Assembly (NCBI RefSeq): GCF_014207985.1
Contig: NZ_JACHMI010000001.1
Coordinates: 10,523,001-10,587,000, forward strand
DNA length: 64,000 nt
From: Nonomuraea rubra
GTDB taxonomy: Bacteria > Actinomycetota > Actinomycetes > Streptosporangiales > Streptosporangiaceae
Direction of reading: 5' to 3'
Position 1 is the first letter of the stretch. Every line of letters begins with the position of its first letter. Position numbers and translations under genes: made by a program. The notes under the pieces were generated by a model. It did no database searches and was not told the DNA's origin. It was given only the letters and a program-made list of their open reading frames with translations. Shown here piece after piece: positions 15,946 through 25,933 of the stretch.

Positions 15946-16602
15946 ATGATCAGGGTGATGCTGGTCGACGACCAGGAGCTGTTGCGGGCCGGGTTCAGGA
16001 TGGTGCTCGGCGCGCAGCCGGACATCGAGGTGGTGGCGGAGGCGGGAGACGGCGTCACGGCGCTGGAGGTCCTGAAGACCACCGAGGTGGACGTGGTGCT
16101 GATGGACGTGCGCATGCCCGGCATGGACGGCGTGGAGGCCACCAGGCACGTCGAGGGGCCGAAGGTGCTCATCCTGACCACGTTCGACCTCGACGAGTAC
16201 GCCTTCGCGGCGGTCAAGGCGGGCGCGGCCGGGTTCCTGCTGAAGGACGTGCCGCCGGCCGACCTGGTCAACGCGATCAGGGTGGTGCACGCGGGCGACT
16301 CCGTGGTGTCGCCGACGACGTTGCGGCGGATGCTGGACCGCTTCGCCGCGCAGCTCCCGACCGAGGCTCCGCTGGCGTCGGCGGCGGGCGAGCTGACGCC
16401 GCGCGAGCGGGAGGTGCTGCTCATGGTCGCGCGCGGCCTGTCGAACTCGGAGATCGCGGCCCGCCTGGAGGTGGCCGAGGCGACGGTGAAGACGCACCTG
16501 GGGCGGGTGCTGGCCAAGCTGGGACTCCGGGACCGGGCGCAGGTGGTGGTCTTCGCGTACGAGGCCGGGCTGATCGTGCCCTCGCATCGGCCGAAAGGCT
16601 GA
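15946..16602 (+). CDS. LuxR/NarL-type response regulator
   Basis: A protein of 218 residues. The receiver domain has phospho-acceptor Asp54 (VVLMDVRMPGMDG) and the acidic pair DD at 8-9. A C-terminal LuxR helix-turn-helix (LTPREREVLLMVARGLSNSE, then TVKTHL) lies near 150-200. ATG abuts the kinase stop codon, so the pair is coupled. It likely controls this locus, including the ABC genes 107 bp downstream. Confidence 0.93.
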   Translation: MIRVMLVDDQELLRAGFRMVLGAQPDIEVVAEAGDGVTALEVLKTTEVDVVLMDVRMPGMDGVEATRHVEGPKVLILTTFDLDEYAFAAVKAGAAGFLLKDVPPADLVNAIRVVHAGDSVVSPTTLRRMLDRFAAQLPTEAPLASAAGELTPREREVLLMVARGLSNSEIAARLEVAEATVKTHLGRVLAKLGLRDRAQVVVFAYEAGLIVPSHRPKG

Positions 16603-16709
16603 CGGGGGTCATCCACCGGCGCACACGAAGTCCCTCCTCAAGGCCCACAAAATTCGAAATTTCCACTCCTAGCGTGAGTCGCGGCTGCAAATCACGACAA
16701 GGAGTGAAA

Positions 16710-17462
16710 GTGACGCTCACTGAGACCCGGCGCCAGGCCCCGCCCGCCGTGGTGGCCACCGATCTGACCAAGGTGTACGGCCAGGGCGACGCCGAGGTGC
16801 ACGCCCTGCGCGGGGTGAACGTGTCCTTCGCCACCGGGGCGTTCACCGCCATCATGGGCCCGTCGGGCTCCGGCAAGTCCACGCTCATGCACTGCCTGGC
16901 CGGCCTCGACGCCGCCACGTCCGGCACGGTGCACATCGGCGACGTGGAGCTGACCGGGCTGACCGACAAGCAGCTCACGCTGCTGCGCCGGGAGCGGATC
17001 GGCTTCATCTTCCAGGCCTTCAACCTGCTGCCCACGCTCACCGCCGAGCAGAACATCCGCCTGCCCCTCGACATCGCCGGCCGCCAGCCCGACCAGTTGC
17101 TCTTCGACCGGGTGATCGAGACGGTGGGCCTGCGGGACCGGCTCTCGCACCGGCCGACCGAGCTGTCGGGCGGCCAGCAGCAGCGGGTGGCCGTGGCCAG
17201 GGCGCTCATCAGCAAGCCGCAGGTGATCTTCGCCGACGAGCCCACCGGGAACCTGGACTCCCGCAGCGGCGCCGAGGTCCTGTCCTTCCTGCGCACCTCC
17301 GTACGCGAGCTGGGCCAGACCATCGTCATGGTCACGCACGACCCGGTGGCGGCCTCGTACGCCGACCGCGTGGTGTTCCTGCGCGACGGCGAGCTGGTCA
17401 CCGAGCTGGCCGCGCCGACGCCGCAGAGCGTGCTGGACACCCTCGTCCGGCTGGAGGCGTGA
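16710..17462 (+). CDS. ABC transporter ATP-binding protein (MacB/LolD type)
   Basis: An ATPase of 250 residues. Walker [10 protein letters not shown] is at 50-58, the Q-loop is in [12 protein letters not shown], the signature is LSGGQQQR, and Walker B is [12 protein letters not shown]. This subfamily pairs with FtsX-like permeases and works by mechanotransmission. GTG 16710 has AAGGAG six bases upstream; a much longer open frame reading in from upstream is the same frame and not a gene. It is followed one base later by its permease. Confidence 0.93.
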   Translation: MTLTETRRQAPPAVVATDLTKVYGQGDAEVHALRGVNVSFATGAFTAIMGPSGSGKSTLMHCLAGLDAATSGTVHIGDVELTGLTDKQLTLLRRERIGFIFQAFNLLPTLTAEQNIRLPLDIAGRQPDQLLFDRVIETVGLRDRLSHRPTELSGGQQQRVAVARALISKPQVIFADEPTGNLDSRSGAEVLSFLRTSVRELGQTIVMVTHDPVAASYADRVVFLRDGELVTELAAPTPQSVLDTLVRLEA

Positions 17463-17463
17463 G

Positions 17464-19944
17464 GTGCTCAGGACCACGCTGGCCGGGCTGCGCGCCCACC
17501 GGCTCAGACTGCTGCTGACCTCGCTGGCGATCATGCTCGGGGTGGGGTTCATCGCGGGCACGTTCGTGCTGAACGACACCGTCCAGGCCGGCTTCGCGCA
17601 GCGGGTCACGGCCGACGCGGGCAAGGTGGGCGTGGCCGTACTGCCCGCCGACTCCGACCAGACGGTGCCCGAGGAGGTGCTGGAGCGCGTGCGGGCGCTG
17701 CCCGGCGTGACCGAGGCCCAGGGGCTGATCAGGGCGAGCGCGCCCGTACTCGGCAGGAACGGCAAGGTCGTCGGCAACCTCCCCACGACCGGCCTGTCCG
17801 TCGTCCGCGGCCCGCTCGACCGCACCGACGTCGTCTCGGGCACCGGCCCCGGCACCGACGACGGGGCCGCCGTCCTGGACGAGAACACCGCCAGGACCCA
17901 GAGCTTCCGGCTCGGCGACACGATCACCGTGCTCGACCACGACCGGCGGCCGCACCAGTTCAGGCTGGTGGGCCTGATCGACACCGGTGTGGACCAGATG
18001 CTCGCCTACACCGGCGCGGTCGGCTTCACCCCCGCCGTCGCCCAGCGCATGACGGGTGCCAAGGGGTACGCGGAGATCGACGTGGCGGGCACGGTGACGA
18101 AGCAGGCCGTCGCGGCCGCCGTCGGCGGCTCGTACACCGTCAGGACCGGCGCCGAGCTGGCCGACGACCTGGCCGCCGCGGCCGGCGTCGAGACCCAGAT
18201 GTTCACGCTGGGCCTGCTGCTGTTCGGCGTCGTGGCGATGATGGTGGCCGCGCTGGTCATCTACAACACCTTCAACATCCTCGTCGCCCAGCGCACGCGC
18301 GAGATGGCGCTGCTGCGCTGCATCGGGGCCACGCGCGGGCAGGTGTTCGGCTCGATCGTGCTGGAGTCCGCCGTCGTGGGCCTGCTGGCCTCCGCGCTGG
18401 GCCTGCTCATCGGGTACGGCCTGGCGGCGCTCACGCTGACCGTGCTGGCCGCGTTCGACGCCCCGCTGCCCACGGACGCGGCGGTCTCGCTCACCCCGGC
18501 CACGATCGCCATCGGGCTGGCCGTGGGGCTGGTCGTCACGGTGTGCGCGGCGCTGCTGCCCGCCCGCTCCGCCACCCGCGTGCCGCCGATCGCGGCGCTG
18601 CGCAGCCAGCCGGAGGAGCAGACGTTCCGCGCGGGCCTGGTGCGCGCCGGCTTCGCGGCGCTGTTCCTGCTGGCGGGCCTGGGCACGACCGGCGTCGGCA
18701 CGTTCGCGCTCGAACCCGGCGAGGCCGCGCTCTTCGTGGTCATGGCCGGGGGCGCGCTGACCTTCCTGGCGGTGCTCGTCCTGGGCCCGGTGCTGGTCGG
18801 GCCGCTGAGCGCGCTGGTGGGCTGGATCCCGCGGCAGCTGTTCGGGGTGCCCGGCCGCCTGGCGGTGGACAACTCGGGACGCAACCCGAGGCGCGCCGCC
18901 ACCACCACGGTCGCGCTGACGATCGGGGTGACGCTGATGACGCTGATCACGGTGGTCACCGCGTCCACCAGGCTGACCATGACGGCCAAGCTGGACGAGC
19001 AGTTCCCCGTCGACTACCTGCTGGCCAGCCAGGAGCGCGACTCCGTCATCCCCAGGTCCGTGGCCGAGGAGCTGCGCGGCAGGCCGGAGCTGGCCTCGGT
19101 GGCGCAGATCCGCGAGGTCAAGACCACGGTCGACGGCAAGCGCGTGGACGCCGGGACGTACAGCGGCGGCATGGAGCCGCAGGTCTCCGCCGGCTCCATG
19201 CGGAACTTCGGCCCGGGACAGGTGGCGCTGGACGACGTCACGGCCGAACGGCTCGGCGCTCAGGTCGGCGACACGGTCTCGATGCGGACCGAGCACGCGG
19301 GCACCGTGCCGCTGAAGGTGGTCGCGGTGCTCGACAGCACGGAGTCGACGCTGACGCCGGTCACGGTCGCGGAGCAGCCGTTCGAGTCCTACTTCGGCGC
19401 GGTGCCCGACTCGCGCGTGATGGTGACCATCGCGGACGGCGTGACCCCGGACCGGGCCCGCGCGGTCGTGGACGCCGCCGCCGCGCCCTACCCGAACGTG
19501 CAGGTGACCAGCTCGACAGAGGTGCGCGGGCAGTTCGACGAGACCCTGGACATGCTGCTCATGATCATCACGGGGCTGCTCGGGCTGGCGATCCTGATCT
19601 CGCTCCTGGGCATCGCGAACACGCTCTCGCTCTCCGTCCACGAACGGACCAGGGAGTCCGCCCTGCTGCGGGCGCTCGGCCTCACCCGGCCGCAGCTGCG
19701 GCGCATGTTGTCGGTGGAGGCGCTGATCCTCGGGCTGATCGGGGCGCTGGTCGGCGTGGTGCTGGGGGTCGTCTTCGGCTGGGCCGCGATGCGGGCGATG
19801 CTGACCCAGGCCGTCTTCTCGGCGCCGGTGGCGCAGATCGCCCTGTTCGTGGTGCTTTCGGGGCTGGCGGGGGTGCTGGCGGCGGTGCTGCCTGCCCGCC
19901 GGGCCGCCCGGGCCTCGATCGTCGGGTCGCTGGCCACGGGGTGA
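17464..19944 (+). CDS. FtsX-like ABC transporter permease
   Basis: A permease of 826 residues with two FtsX repeats: an N-terminal TM plus a large extracytoplasmic domain (about 40-230), three TM helices (about 240-370), a central pair (about 395-450), a second anchor TM and extracytoplasmic domain (about 490-690), and three C-terminal TM helices. This eight-to-ten-TM layout is typical of actinobacterial exporters of peptides, lipoproteins or antimicrobials. It starts at GTG one base after the ATPase stop. It probably defends the envelope under the adjacent two-component system, but the substrate is unknown. Confidence 0.9.
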   Translation: MLRTTLAGLRAHRLRLLLTSLAIMLGVGFIAGTFVLNDTVQAGFAQRVTADAGKVGVAVLPADSDQTVPEEVLERVRALPGVTEAQGLIRASAPVLGRNGKVVGNLPTTGLSVVRGPLDRTDVVSGTGPGTDDGAAVLDENTARTQSFRLGDTITVLDHDRRPHQFRLVGLIDTGVDQMLAYTGAVGFTPAVAQRMTGAKGYAEIDVAGTVTKQAVAAAVGGSYTVRTGAELADDLAAAAGVETQMFTLGLLLFGVVAMMVAALVIYNTFNILVAQRTREMALLRCIGATRGQVFGSIVLESAVVGLLASALGLLIGYGLAALTLTVLAAFDAPLPTDAAVSLTPATIAIGLAVGLVVTVCAALLPARSATRVPPIAALRSQPEEQTFRAGLVRAGFAALFLLAGLGTTGVGTFALEPGEAALFVVMAGGALTFLAVLVLGPVLVGPLSALVGWIPRQLFGVPGRLAVDNSGRNPRRAATTTVALTIGVTLMTLITVVTASTRLTMTAKLDEQFPVDYLLASQERDSVIPRSVAEELRGRPELASVAQIREVKTTVDGKRVDAGTYSGGMEPQVSAGSMRNFGPGQVALDDVTAERLGAQVGDTVSMRTEHAGTVPLKVVAVLDSTESTLTPVTVAEQPFESYFGAVPDSRVMVTIADGVTPDRARAVVDAAAAPYPNVQVTSSTEVRGQFDETLDMLLMIITGLLGLAILISLLGIANTLSLSVHERTRESALLRALGLTRPQLRRMLSVEALILGLIGALVGVVLGVVFGWAAMRAMLTQAVFSAPVAQIALFVVLSGLAGVLAAVLPARRAARASIVGSLATG

Positions 19945-19954
19945 GTTCGGACAG

Positions 19955-20026
19955 ACGCCCCGAAGTCGAATAAATCCGAAAAACCCGGATAGAGGGTATC
20001 TGCGGGTCGGGCGTCTTATGGGGGCG
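19955..20026. other. Intergenic region after the permease, imperfect inverted repeat
   Basis: The 262-bp gap between the permease stop and the end of the immunity-like gene holds an inverted repeat (GACGCCCCGA near 19955 and TCGGGCGTC near 20017) separated by an unusually AT-rich stretch (AATAAATCCGAAAAACCC). It may act as a weak terminator. The rest is GC-rich with no gene I can support. Confidence 0.3.
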
Positions 20027-20169
20027 GCGCCCGGCCTGGCTCTGTGGCGGCGAGCGGGGCGTTCGGCCAGACCCCGCTCCGGCGGCCGGCGGAGCCCACG
20101 GCCCGGCCCTCGCTCCAGCGCTCAGCGGGGCGTGCGGCCGGGCCCACAGCCCCGGGGCTTCGGGGCCAC

Positions 20170-20223
20170 GCTCCGGTGGTCAGCGATGTGTGCGGCGCTC
20201 CGGTGGTCAGCGAGGTGTGCGGC
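20170..20223. repeat. 27-bp tandem duplication spanning the end of the immunity-like gene
   Basis: Two 27-base units starting GCTCCGGTGGTCAGCGA (20170-20196 and 20197-20223) differ at one base (T/G at 20187/20214). The second unit contains the stop codon (20207-20209, TCA on the plus strand) of the minus-strand gene and its last codons; the first lies downstream of the stop. Twenty-seven bases is nine codons, so the copy is frame-neutral. Confidence 0.85.
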
Positions 20224-20476
20224 CGGGCCACAGCTCGGCCACGGTCTCCGGGTCGAGCAGCGGGCGGGCCACCACCTCGCCCGTCGCCCGGTCGATCACC
20301 ACGCAGCCGCTCCCGGCCGTCTCCGGCAGCCTGGCGGGATCGTCGGGCTCCAGGTCGCGGATCCACGCCACGTACCCGCCGTCGAACCCGAACACCCCCA
20401 CCGGCAGCGCCTCCCCCGGCGCCCGCACCCCGTTGTAGTACTCCTCGGCCAGCGCCCTGGCCTCCTCCAGGTTCAT
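20207..20476 (-). CDS. YrhB/Imm35-type immunity protein
   Basis: A small protein of 89 residues: MNLEEARALAEEYYN at the start, a strand-rich middle ending GCVVIDRATGEVV, then a short helix. This matches the YrhB/Imm35 fold found as immunity proteins beside polymorphic toxins. Its ATG overlaps the stop of the papain-fold gene (ATGA), so the two are translated together and a matched toxin/immunity pair is likely. Expected role: bind and block the neighbouring deamidase or peptidase domain. The family is judged from sequence pattern; immunity is inferred. Confidence 0.7.
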   Translation of the reverse strand: MNLEEARALAEEYYNGVRAPGEALPVGVFGFDGGYVAWIRDLEPDDPARLPETAGSGCVVIDRATGEVVARPLLDPETVAELWPGRTPR

Positions 20477-21318
20477 CGCGGCCGCCCCCGGCGATCGAGT
20501 ATCACGCAGAACACCCCGGTCACGGTCCGGTACGGCGGCTCGACCGCCATGTGCCCCCGCTGGGCGTCGATCCAGATCACCTCGCCGTCGAAGTTGACCG
20601 CGTTCCAGGCATGGGTGCCGCCGCCTGGCCAGCGCACCACGATGACGGCCGCGGCGCCGTGCCCGGCGTCGAGCAGCCGCCGCGCGATCAGCGGGTAGGC
20701 GTGCCGGCCCTGGCCCGCGTACTGCAGGCGATGCCCCGCCCACCGCTCGATCCTGGCCACGCTCCCCTGCTCGCCGGTCAGCACCGGGCGGCCGATCCGG
20801 TCGTACTCGGGCAGCCTCGGCGCGGCCGTCGCGGGCTCGCCGTGCCAGGTGGACAGGACGGCCAGCGCGCAGTCGGCGGCGTTGGACGACCGGAACGGGT
20901 CGTCGGCGGGGCCGCCGCCGTTGACCAGCCGCACCCAGGTGCCGCGCGGGTCGGGGAAGCGGGTGCCGGGCCGCAGCGCCTCGGCGAGGTCCCGCTCCAC
21001 CTGCGGGTCCGGCTGGGCGAGCCCGCCGGGCACCCCGTACGGGCGGCTGTCGGCCAGCCTGGGCGGCCGCCGGGGCCCGTCGAACCAGTCGGCCTCGGCG
21101 ACAGGCACCTCGTGCTCCGGGCTGCCGTCCCACGCCCGGAGCACGCCCTGCTCTGGGCCGCCGCCGTCCCGCGCGGGGCTCGTGCCGGGGTCGTCACCGG
21201 CCCGTGCGGGGTCGGCGGCCAGCTCGTAGTCGAGCCACCGCACGCCGTCGGCCACCACGGGGTTGTAGTGCCCTTCCTGAAGGGCCCACCGGACACTCGG
21301 CTTGCGCTCGCGGAACAC
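20473..21318 (-). CDS. Papain-fold toxin-like protein (Tox-PL, glutamine deamidase type)
   Basis: A protein of 281 residues. The C-terminal half has the Tox-PL layout: Cys150 in NAADCALAVLSTW, His236 in GGGTHAWNAVNFDG, Asp251 in VIWIDAQRG, a papain-like triad used by glutamine deamidase and peptidase toxins. The N-terminal 130 residues are variable, Pro/Gly/Asp-rich and have no recognised export domain, signal peptide or repeats. GTG 21318 is chosen because AGGAGG lies six bases before it; the frame is open to 21363. The Imm35-like gene follows directly. It could be a secreted effector fragment, an intracellular toxin or a solitary deamidase. Confidence 0.72.
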   Translation of the reverse strand: MFRERKPSVRWALQEGHYNPVVADGVRWLDYELAADPARAGDDPGTSPARDGGGPEQGVLRAWDGSPEHEVPVAEADWFDGPRRPPRLADSRPYGVPGGLAQPDPQVERDLAEALRPGTRFPDPRGTWVRLVNGGGPADDPFRSSNAADCALAVLSTWHGEPATAAPRLPEYDRIGRPVLTGEQGSVARIERWAGHRLQYAGQGRHAYPLIARRLLDAGHGAAAVIVVRWPGGGTHAWNAVNFDGEVIWIDAQRGHMAVEPPYRTVTGVFCVILDRRGRPR

Positions 21319-21442
21319 GGCCTGCCTCCTGTCATGCTCGACGAACGATCGTAGAGGCGACACCGTGTCAAGGGGGCGAACTCGGCGGAGATTCTCCGTG
21401 CCCGCCGGAGCATTTACCTGCGAAAACGTCCCAAAGCAGGGC

Positions 21443-23296
21443 TCAGGCCACCTGCACGGTGACGGCGTGCCAGCCGCTCGCGCCGTCGGGGGCGGGCGGG
21501 GCGGGCTGCTCGGTCTGGGTACGCCCGGAGGCGTCAGTCGCCCGTACCTCGATCGTGTGCTCGCCGGGCGTCGCGGCCCAGTCGATCGCCCACTGCCGCC
21601 ACGTGTCGGGCCCCGGCACCTCGGCCAGCCTCGCCTCCCGCCACTGCCCGCGGTCCACCCGCACCTCCACCGCGTCCACGCCGGTGTGCTGCGCCCAGGC
21701 CACCCCGGCGATCGTGGCCGGGCCCGCCTTCAGCGAGCCGCCCTGCCGCGGTACGTCGATGCGCGACTGCGTCTTGATCGGCCCCATGGCGGACCAGCCG
21801 CGCGGGGTCCAGTACGCCTGATCCCGGTCGAACCTGGTCACCTTGATGTCCACCACCCACTTGGTGGCCGAGACGTACCCGTACAGGCCGGGCACCACCT
21901 GCCGCACGGGGAAGCCGTGGTCGACGGGCAGCACCTCGCCGTTCATCGCCACCGCGAACAGCGCGTCGCGGCCGTCCATGACCACGTCCACCGGGGTGCC
22001 GCAGGTGAAGCCGTCGGCCGAGGTGGACAGCAGCATGTCGGCGTCGGCCCGCAGCCCGGCGCTGCGCAGCACGTCGGCCATCCGCGCGCCCAGCCAGCGG
22101 GCGTTGCCCACGTAGGGGCCGCCGACCTCGTTGGAGACGCAGGTCAGCGTGACGTCCGCCTCGGTGAGCGGCAGCTTCAGCAGGTCGGCGAAGGTGAGCT
22201 CGACGGGGCGGTCGACCATGCCGTGGATGCGCAGGGTCCACTCGGCCGGGTCCACCTGGGGGACGACGAGGGCGGTGTCCACGCGGTAGAAGTCCTTGTT
22301 CGGGGTGACGAACGGCGACAGCCCGCCGATCCGCAGGTCCGCGCCGGCGGGGAGGGGCTTGGCGGGAGTCGCCGCCCTGGGCAGGGTCACCCCGCCGCGC
22401 GCCGCGTCCACGGCCTGCCGCGCGCCGAGCCGGCTGCCCAGCACCGCGCCCGCCCCGGCCACCACCACACCCCCGGCGACGCCGGTCAGCAACCGCCTCC
22501 GGTCGAACACCGCCACCTCACCGCCGGCCCGCATCACCGCCGGCCGCTCCACCGCCCCGCGCCCGCCCAACGCCCCGGCGTCAGCCTCCCCCTCCGACCC
22601 GCCGACAGTTTCCCGCTGTCCAGCGCCCTCCCGCTCCTCAGCGCCCTCCCGCTCGTCAGCGCCCTGCCGCTCGTCAGCGCCCTCCGGCTCTTGAGCGGCG
22701 CCGTCCTGTTGCGGCGCACCGGAGAGAGCGCGCTCGGCGGGCGCGCCGTGGGAGCCGCGCTCGTAAGTCGCGCCGTGCGGACCGCGCTCGGAGGGCGCGG
22801 CGGCAGGCATGTGCGAGGCGGTGCCGCCGGCCGCGCGCCGCAGCAGCCACCCCAGCGCCCAGGCCCCCGCGGCCACCCCGACCACGGTCGGCACCACGTC
22901 CAGGGCCCCGGCGTCCGGCCGCGTGACCACCGCCAGCACGCCGATCACCCCGAACAGCACGAACCCGAGGTAGCCGGCCGCGGGCAGGCGGCGGGACAGC
23001 AGCCCGATGAGGGCGGCCACGGCGGCGAGCACCACGAGCACGCCCCCCAGCAGGACGGCCTTGTCGTTCTCGCCGAACGTCCTGATGGCGAAGTCCTTGA
23101 CCGGAGCGGGCGTCAGGTCGACGGTCGCGTCGCCGACGGCCACCACGGGAAACGTCGTGGGCCCGACGACCCCGGCGACAAGCTGCGCCACCCCGAGGGC
23201 GACACCCCCGGAGACCAATCCCGCCAGAGCCCCCGCCCACGCGGGAACCGTTGTATTCCTCTGCACAAGAACGACGCTACGCCCCAAGCGCAGCAC
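21443..23296 (-). CDS. Sulfite-oxidase-like molybdopterin oxidoreductase, membrane-anchored
   Basis: A protein of 617 residues: about four N-terminal TM helices (about 18-150), a long low-complexity linker (about 165-255) with repeated GADER/GAEER units, a twin-Arg-like or anchor segment RRRLLTGVAGGVVVAGAG (about 268-285), then the oxidoreductase molybdopterin domain with cofactor Cys in LTCVSNEVGG and a C-terminal Mo-co dimerisation domain. The enzyme domain would lie outside the membrane. Substrate unknown (sulfite, methionine sulfoxide and others are possible for the fold). Start is GTG 23296 or GTG 23263; neither has a clear ribosome site. Confidence 0.88.
   Translation of the reverse strand: MLRLGRSVVLVQRNTTVPAWAGALAGLVSGGVALGVAQLVAGVVGPTTFPVVAVGDATVDLTPAPVKDFAIRTFGENDKAVLLGGVLVVLAAVAALIGLLSRRLPAAGYLGFVLFGVIGVLAVVTRPDAGALDVVPTVVGVAAGAWALGWLLRRAAGGTASHMPAAAPSERGPHGATYERGSHGAPAERALSGAPQQDGAAQEPEGADERQGADEREGAEEREGAGQRETVGGSEGEADAGALGGRGAVERPAVMRAGGEVAVFDRRRLLTGVAGGVVVAGAGAVLGSRLGARQAVDAARGGVTLPRAATPAKPLPAGADLRIGGLSPFVTPNKDFYRVDTALVVPQVDPAEWTLRIHGMVDRPVELTFADLLKLPLTEADVTLTCVSNEVGGPYVGNARWLGARMADVLRSAGLRADADMLLSTSADGFTCGTPVDVVMDGRDALFAVAMNGEVLPVDHGFPVRQVVPGLYGYVSATKWVVDIKVTRFDRDQAYWTPRGWSAMGPIKTQSRIDVPRQGGSLKAGPATIAGVAWAQHTGVDAVEVRVDRGQWREARLAEVPGPDTWRQWAIDWAATPGEHTIEVRATDASGRTQTEQPAPPAPDGASGWHAVTVQVA
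22613..22700. repeat. 18-bp degenerate tandem repeats in the linker of the molybdoenzyme
   Basis: About four to five copies of a unit like GCGCCCTCCCGCTCGTCA lie in frame and encode EGADER/EGAEER repeats on the minus strand. They form a charged flexible spacer between the membrane domain and the catalytic domain. Confidence 0.7.
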
Positions 23297-23312
23297 AATT
23301 CTTACGCGAGGG

Positions 23313-23903
23313 TTACGACCCGAGCAGCTCGCGCACGACGGGCGCCAGCGCGCGGAAGGCCCGCCCTCGGTGGCTGATGGCGTCCTTCTCCTCGGGGCTC
23401 AGCTCGGCCGTCGTACGCGACTCCCCCTCGGGCACGAAGATCGGGTCGTACCCGAACCCTCCGGACCCCCGCCGCGTACGGACGAGGCTGCCCGGCAGCG
23501 TGCCCTCCACCACCCGGAACGCCCCGGACGGCAGCGCCAGCGCGGCGGCGCAGGCGAAGTGGGCGGTGAGCTTCTCCAGGGGCACGTCGGAGACCTGGGC
23601 GAGCAGCAGCTCCAGGTTGGCGGCATCGTCGCCGTGCCGGCCCGCCCAGCGGGCCGAGAAGACGCCCGGCATGCCGTTGAGCACGTCGACGCAGAGCCCC
23701 GAGTCGTCGGCCACGGCGGGCAGGCCCGAGCCCTGGGCGACCGCGTGCGCCTTGAGCAGGGCGTTCTCCTCGAACGTGACGCCGGTCTCGGCGATCTCGC
23801 CGATCGAGGGGAACTCTTCGAGCCCGACGATGTCGAACCCGGCGAGGATGCGGCGCAACTCCGCGATCTTGCCCGCGTTGCGGGTGGCCAGCACGATCTT
23901 CAT
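23313..23903 (-). CDS. rdgB: XTP/dITP diphosphatase (RdgB/HAM1)
   Basis: A protein of 196 residues that clears non-canonical purine triphosphates. Signature parts are the N-terminal [41 protein letters not shown] and the C-terminal SHRGRAF. Its ATG overlaps the rph stop by four bases (ATGA), the usual rph-rdgB pair. Confidence 0.96.
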   Translation of the reverse strand: MKIVLATRNAGKIAELRRILAGFDIVGLEEFPSIGEIAETGVTFEENALLKAHAVAQGSGLPAVADDSGLCVDVLNGMPGVFSARWAGRHGDDAANLELLLAQVSDVPLEKLTAHFACAAALALPSGAFRVVEGTLPGSLVRTRRGSGGFGYDPIFVPEGESRTTAELSPEEKDAISHRGRAFRALAPVVRELLGS

Positions 23904-24619
23904 GACTCCAGGGCCTCCCGCTGGATCAGGGTCAGCTCCTCGCAGCCGGCCACGGCCAGGTCGAGGAGCTGGTCGAGCGCCCCGCGGTCGAACGGCGCGC
24001 CCTCGGCCGTGCCCTGGACCTCGACGAACGTGCCCTCGCCCGTCATCACGACGTTCATGTCGGTCTCGGCGGCGACGTCCTCGGTGTAGCAGAGGTCGAG
24101 CATCGGCACCGAGCCGACCACGCCGACGGAGACGGCCGAGACCGAGCCGATGAGCGGGTCGCCGGGGCACATGCGGCGCTCGCGCATCCAGGAGACCGCG
24201 TCGGCCAGCGCGACGTAGGCGCCGGTGATGGCGGCCGTACGGGTGCCGCCGTCTGCCTGCAGCACGTCGCAGTCGAGCAGAATGGAGTTTTCACCCAACG
24301 CCTTGTAATCGACGCAGGCGCGCAGCGAACGCCCGATCAACCGGGAAATCTCGTGAGTACGCCCGCCGATTTTCCCGCGGACCGATTCGCGATCGTTACG
24401 TGTATTGGTCGCCCGCGGCAGCATGGCGTATTCGGCCGTAACCCAGCCCTGGCCGCTGCCCCTGCGCCAGCGCGGCACGCTGTCCTGCACGGACGCGGCG
24501 CACAACACGCGCGTGCCGCCGAATTCGACCAGCACGGACCCTTCCGCATGCGTCAGCCACCGCCGGGTGATGGTGATGGGACGTAGCTGGTCAGGGTTGC
24601 GGCCATCCTGTCGGGACAT
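23900..24619 (-). CDS. rph: Ribonuclease PH
   Basis: A phosphorolytic 3'-5' exoribonuclease of 239 residues for tRNA 3' trimming. It begins [17 protein letters not shown] and has [27 protein letters not shown] and [20 protein letters not shown] 24619 fits the family; the frame is open further upstream. Divergent from the MFS gene. Confidence 0.96.
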   Translation of the reverse strand: MSRQDGRNPDQLRPITITRRWLTHAEGSVLVEFGGTRVLCAASVQDSVPRWRRGSGQGWVTAEYAMLPRATNTRNDRESVRGKIGGRTHEISRLIGRSLRACVDYKALGENSILLDCDVLQADGGTRTAAITGAYVALADAVSWMRERRMCPGDPLIGSVSAVSVGVVGSVPMLDLCYTEDVAAETDMNVVMTGEGTFVEVQGTAEGAPFDRGALDQLLDLAVAGCEELTLIQREALES

Positions 24620-24687
24620 GCAGATCACCCTATCTCCGCGCCACGACACTCTTGACCAAATGTGTCCGCCACATGGATCCTTACGCA

Positions 24688-25926
24688 ATGACAACGGGGG
24701 TGTTGCGAAACCCTGACTTCCTCCGGTTCCTCAGTTCGCACGTGGCGAACGAACTTGGGGCGAATATCTCACGCGTGGCACTTCCGCTGGTGGCCGTGCT
24801 GGTGCTGCACGCGGGGCCCGCGGAGGTGGGGATGCTGACGTCTCTGCAGACGGCGGCGTTCCTGCTGATCGGCCTGCCCACGGGGGTGTGGGTCGACCGG
24901 ATGCGCAAGCGCCGGGTGATGATGGCGTCCGATGTGATCAAGTTCGTGCTGCTGGGGAGCATCCCGGTGGCGGCCGCGTTCGACGTGCTGACGATCGAGA
25001 TGATGTTCGCGGTGGCGCTGCTGGCGGGGATGTCCCAGGTGTTCAACGACGTGGCCGACCAGTCGTACCTGCCCCATCTGGTCAGCACGCCGCAGCTCGG
25101 CGACGGCAACGCCAAGCTGGAGGTGGTGCGGTCGGGAGCGTTCCTGGCGGGGCCCGGGGTGGGAGGCGCGCTGGTGCAGCTGCTCGGCGCGCCGCGCACG
25201 GTCGTCGTCACCGCGCTCGGCGCGCTGGCCTCGGTGGCGCTGCTGCAGTCGATCAAGGTGCCCGACAAGCCGCCCTCCGACGTCGAGCGCAAGCCGCTGC
25301 TGCGGGAGATCCGCGAGGGCCTGGTGTACGTGTGGCAGGACCGGCTGTTACGGGCGTTCATGGCCTCGTCGGGCATCAACAACCTGTGTGTGAGCGGCGT
25401 GCTTGGCCTGTCGGTGCTGTTCCTGGCCGAGACCGTCAAGCTGTCGCCCGGCGCCCTCGGGGCGCTGCTCATGTCCGGCGGGATCGGCGGGGTGCTGGGC
25501 GGGCTGACCGGCGGCTGGTTGTCGAGGCGGCTCGGCAGCGCCAGGGCGACCCTGCTGGCCATCCTCATCGGCGCCCCCGCCGGCCTGCTCCTGCCCATGA
25601 CGCAGGCCGACTGGCGGGTGGTGTGCTTCGCCATCACCTCGATCATGATCTCCTGGGCCGCGACCATGTCGAACGTCGGCCAGACCACCTACCGGCAGAC
25701 CGTCACCCCCGACCACCTGCTCGGCCGGGTCAACGCGTCGGTGCGCTTCGTGACGTGGGGGGTGATGCCGCTGGGCGCGCTGTTCGGCGGGCTCGTCGCG
25801 CAGCAGATCGGGGTGCGGGAGGCGCTGTGGCTGCTGATGATCTGCCGGATCGGGGCGTTCGTGCCGCTGCTGTTCTCGCCGCTGCCCCGCGTGCGCGACT
25901 ACACCGAGCTCCAGGCCAACGCCTGA
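24688..25926 (+). CDS. MFS transporter (enterobactin exporter EntS-like)
   Basis: About 412 residues with twelve hydrophobic segments. The first loop motif [14 protein letters not shown] and the N-terminal [17 protein letters not shown] are typical of the MFS_3/EntS-like exporters common in actinomycetes. Substrate unknown. ATG 24688 and ATG 24673 are both possible and neither has a strong ribosome site. It separates rph from the MBL gene in an otherwise conserved order. Confidence 0.85.
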   Translation: MTTGVLRNPDFLRFLSSHVANELGANISRVALPLVAVLVLHAGPAEVGMLTSLQTAAFLLIGLPTGVWVDRMRKRRVMMASDVIKFVLLGSIPVAAAFDVLTIEMMFAVALLAGMSQVFNDVADQSYLPHLVSTPQLGDGNAKLEVVRSGAFLAGPGVGGALVQLLGAPRTVVVTALGALASVALLQSIKVPDKPPSDVERKPLLREIREGLVYVWQDRLLRAFMASSGINNLCVSGVLGLSVLFLAETVKLSPGALGALLMSGGIGGVLGGLTGGWLSRRLGSARATLLAILIGAPAGLLLPMTQADWRVVCFAITSIMISWAATMSNVGQTTYRQTVTPDHLLGRVNASVRFVTWGVMPLGALFGGLVAQQIGVREALWLLMICRIGAFVPLLFSPLPRVRDYTELQANA

Positions 25927-25933
25927 TCCCGGG

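Noticed and set aside
14796..16600. A long plus-strand frame that runs through the kinase and regulator genes into the ABC ATPase.
   Set aside because: Only the last 250 codons are a real protein (GTG 16710 with AAGGAG). The rest is an alternate frame of the kinase and regulator.
20016..20366. A minus-strand frame containing two PHTSLTTGA repeats.
   Set aside because: The repeat comes from the 27-bp duplication read in the wrong frame, overlaps the Imm35-like gene and is rich in Arg/Pro.
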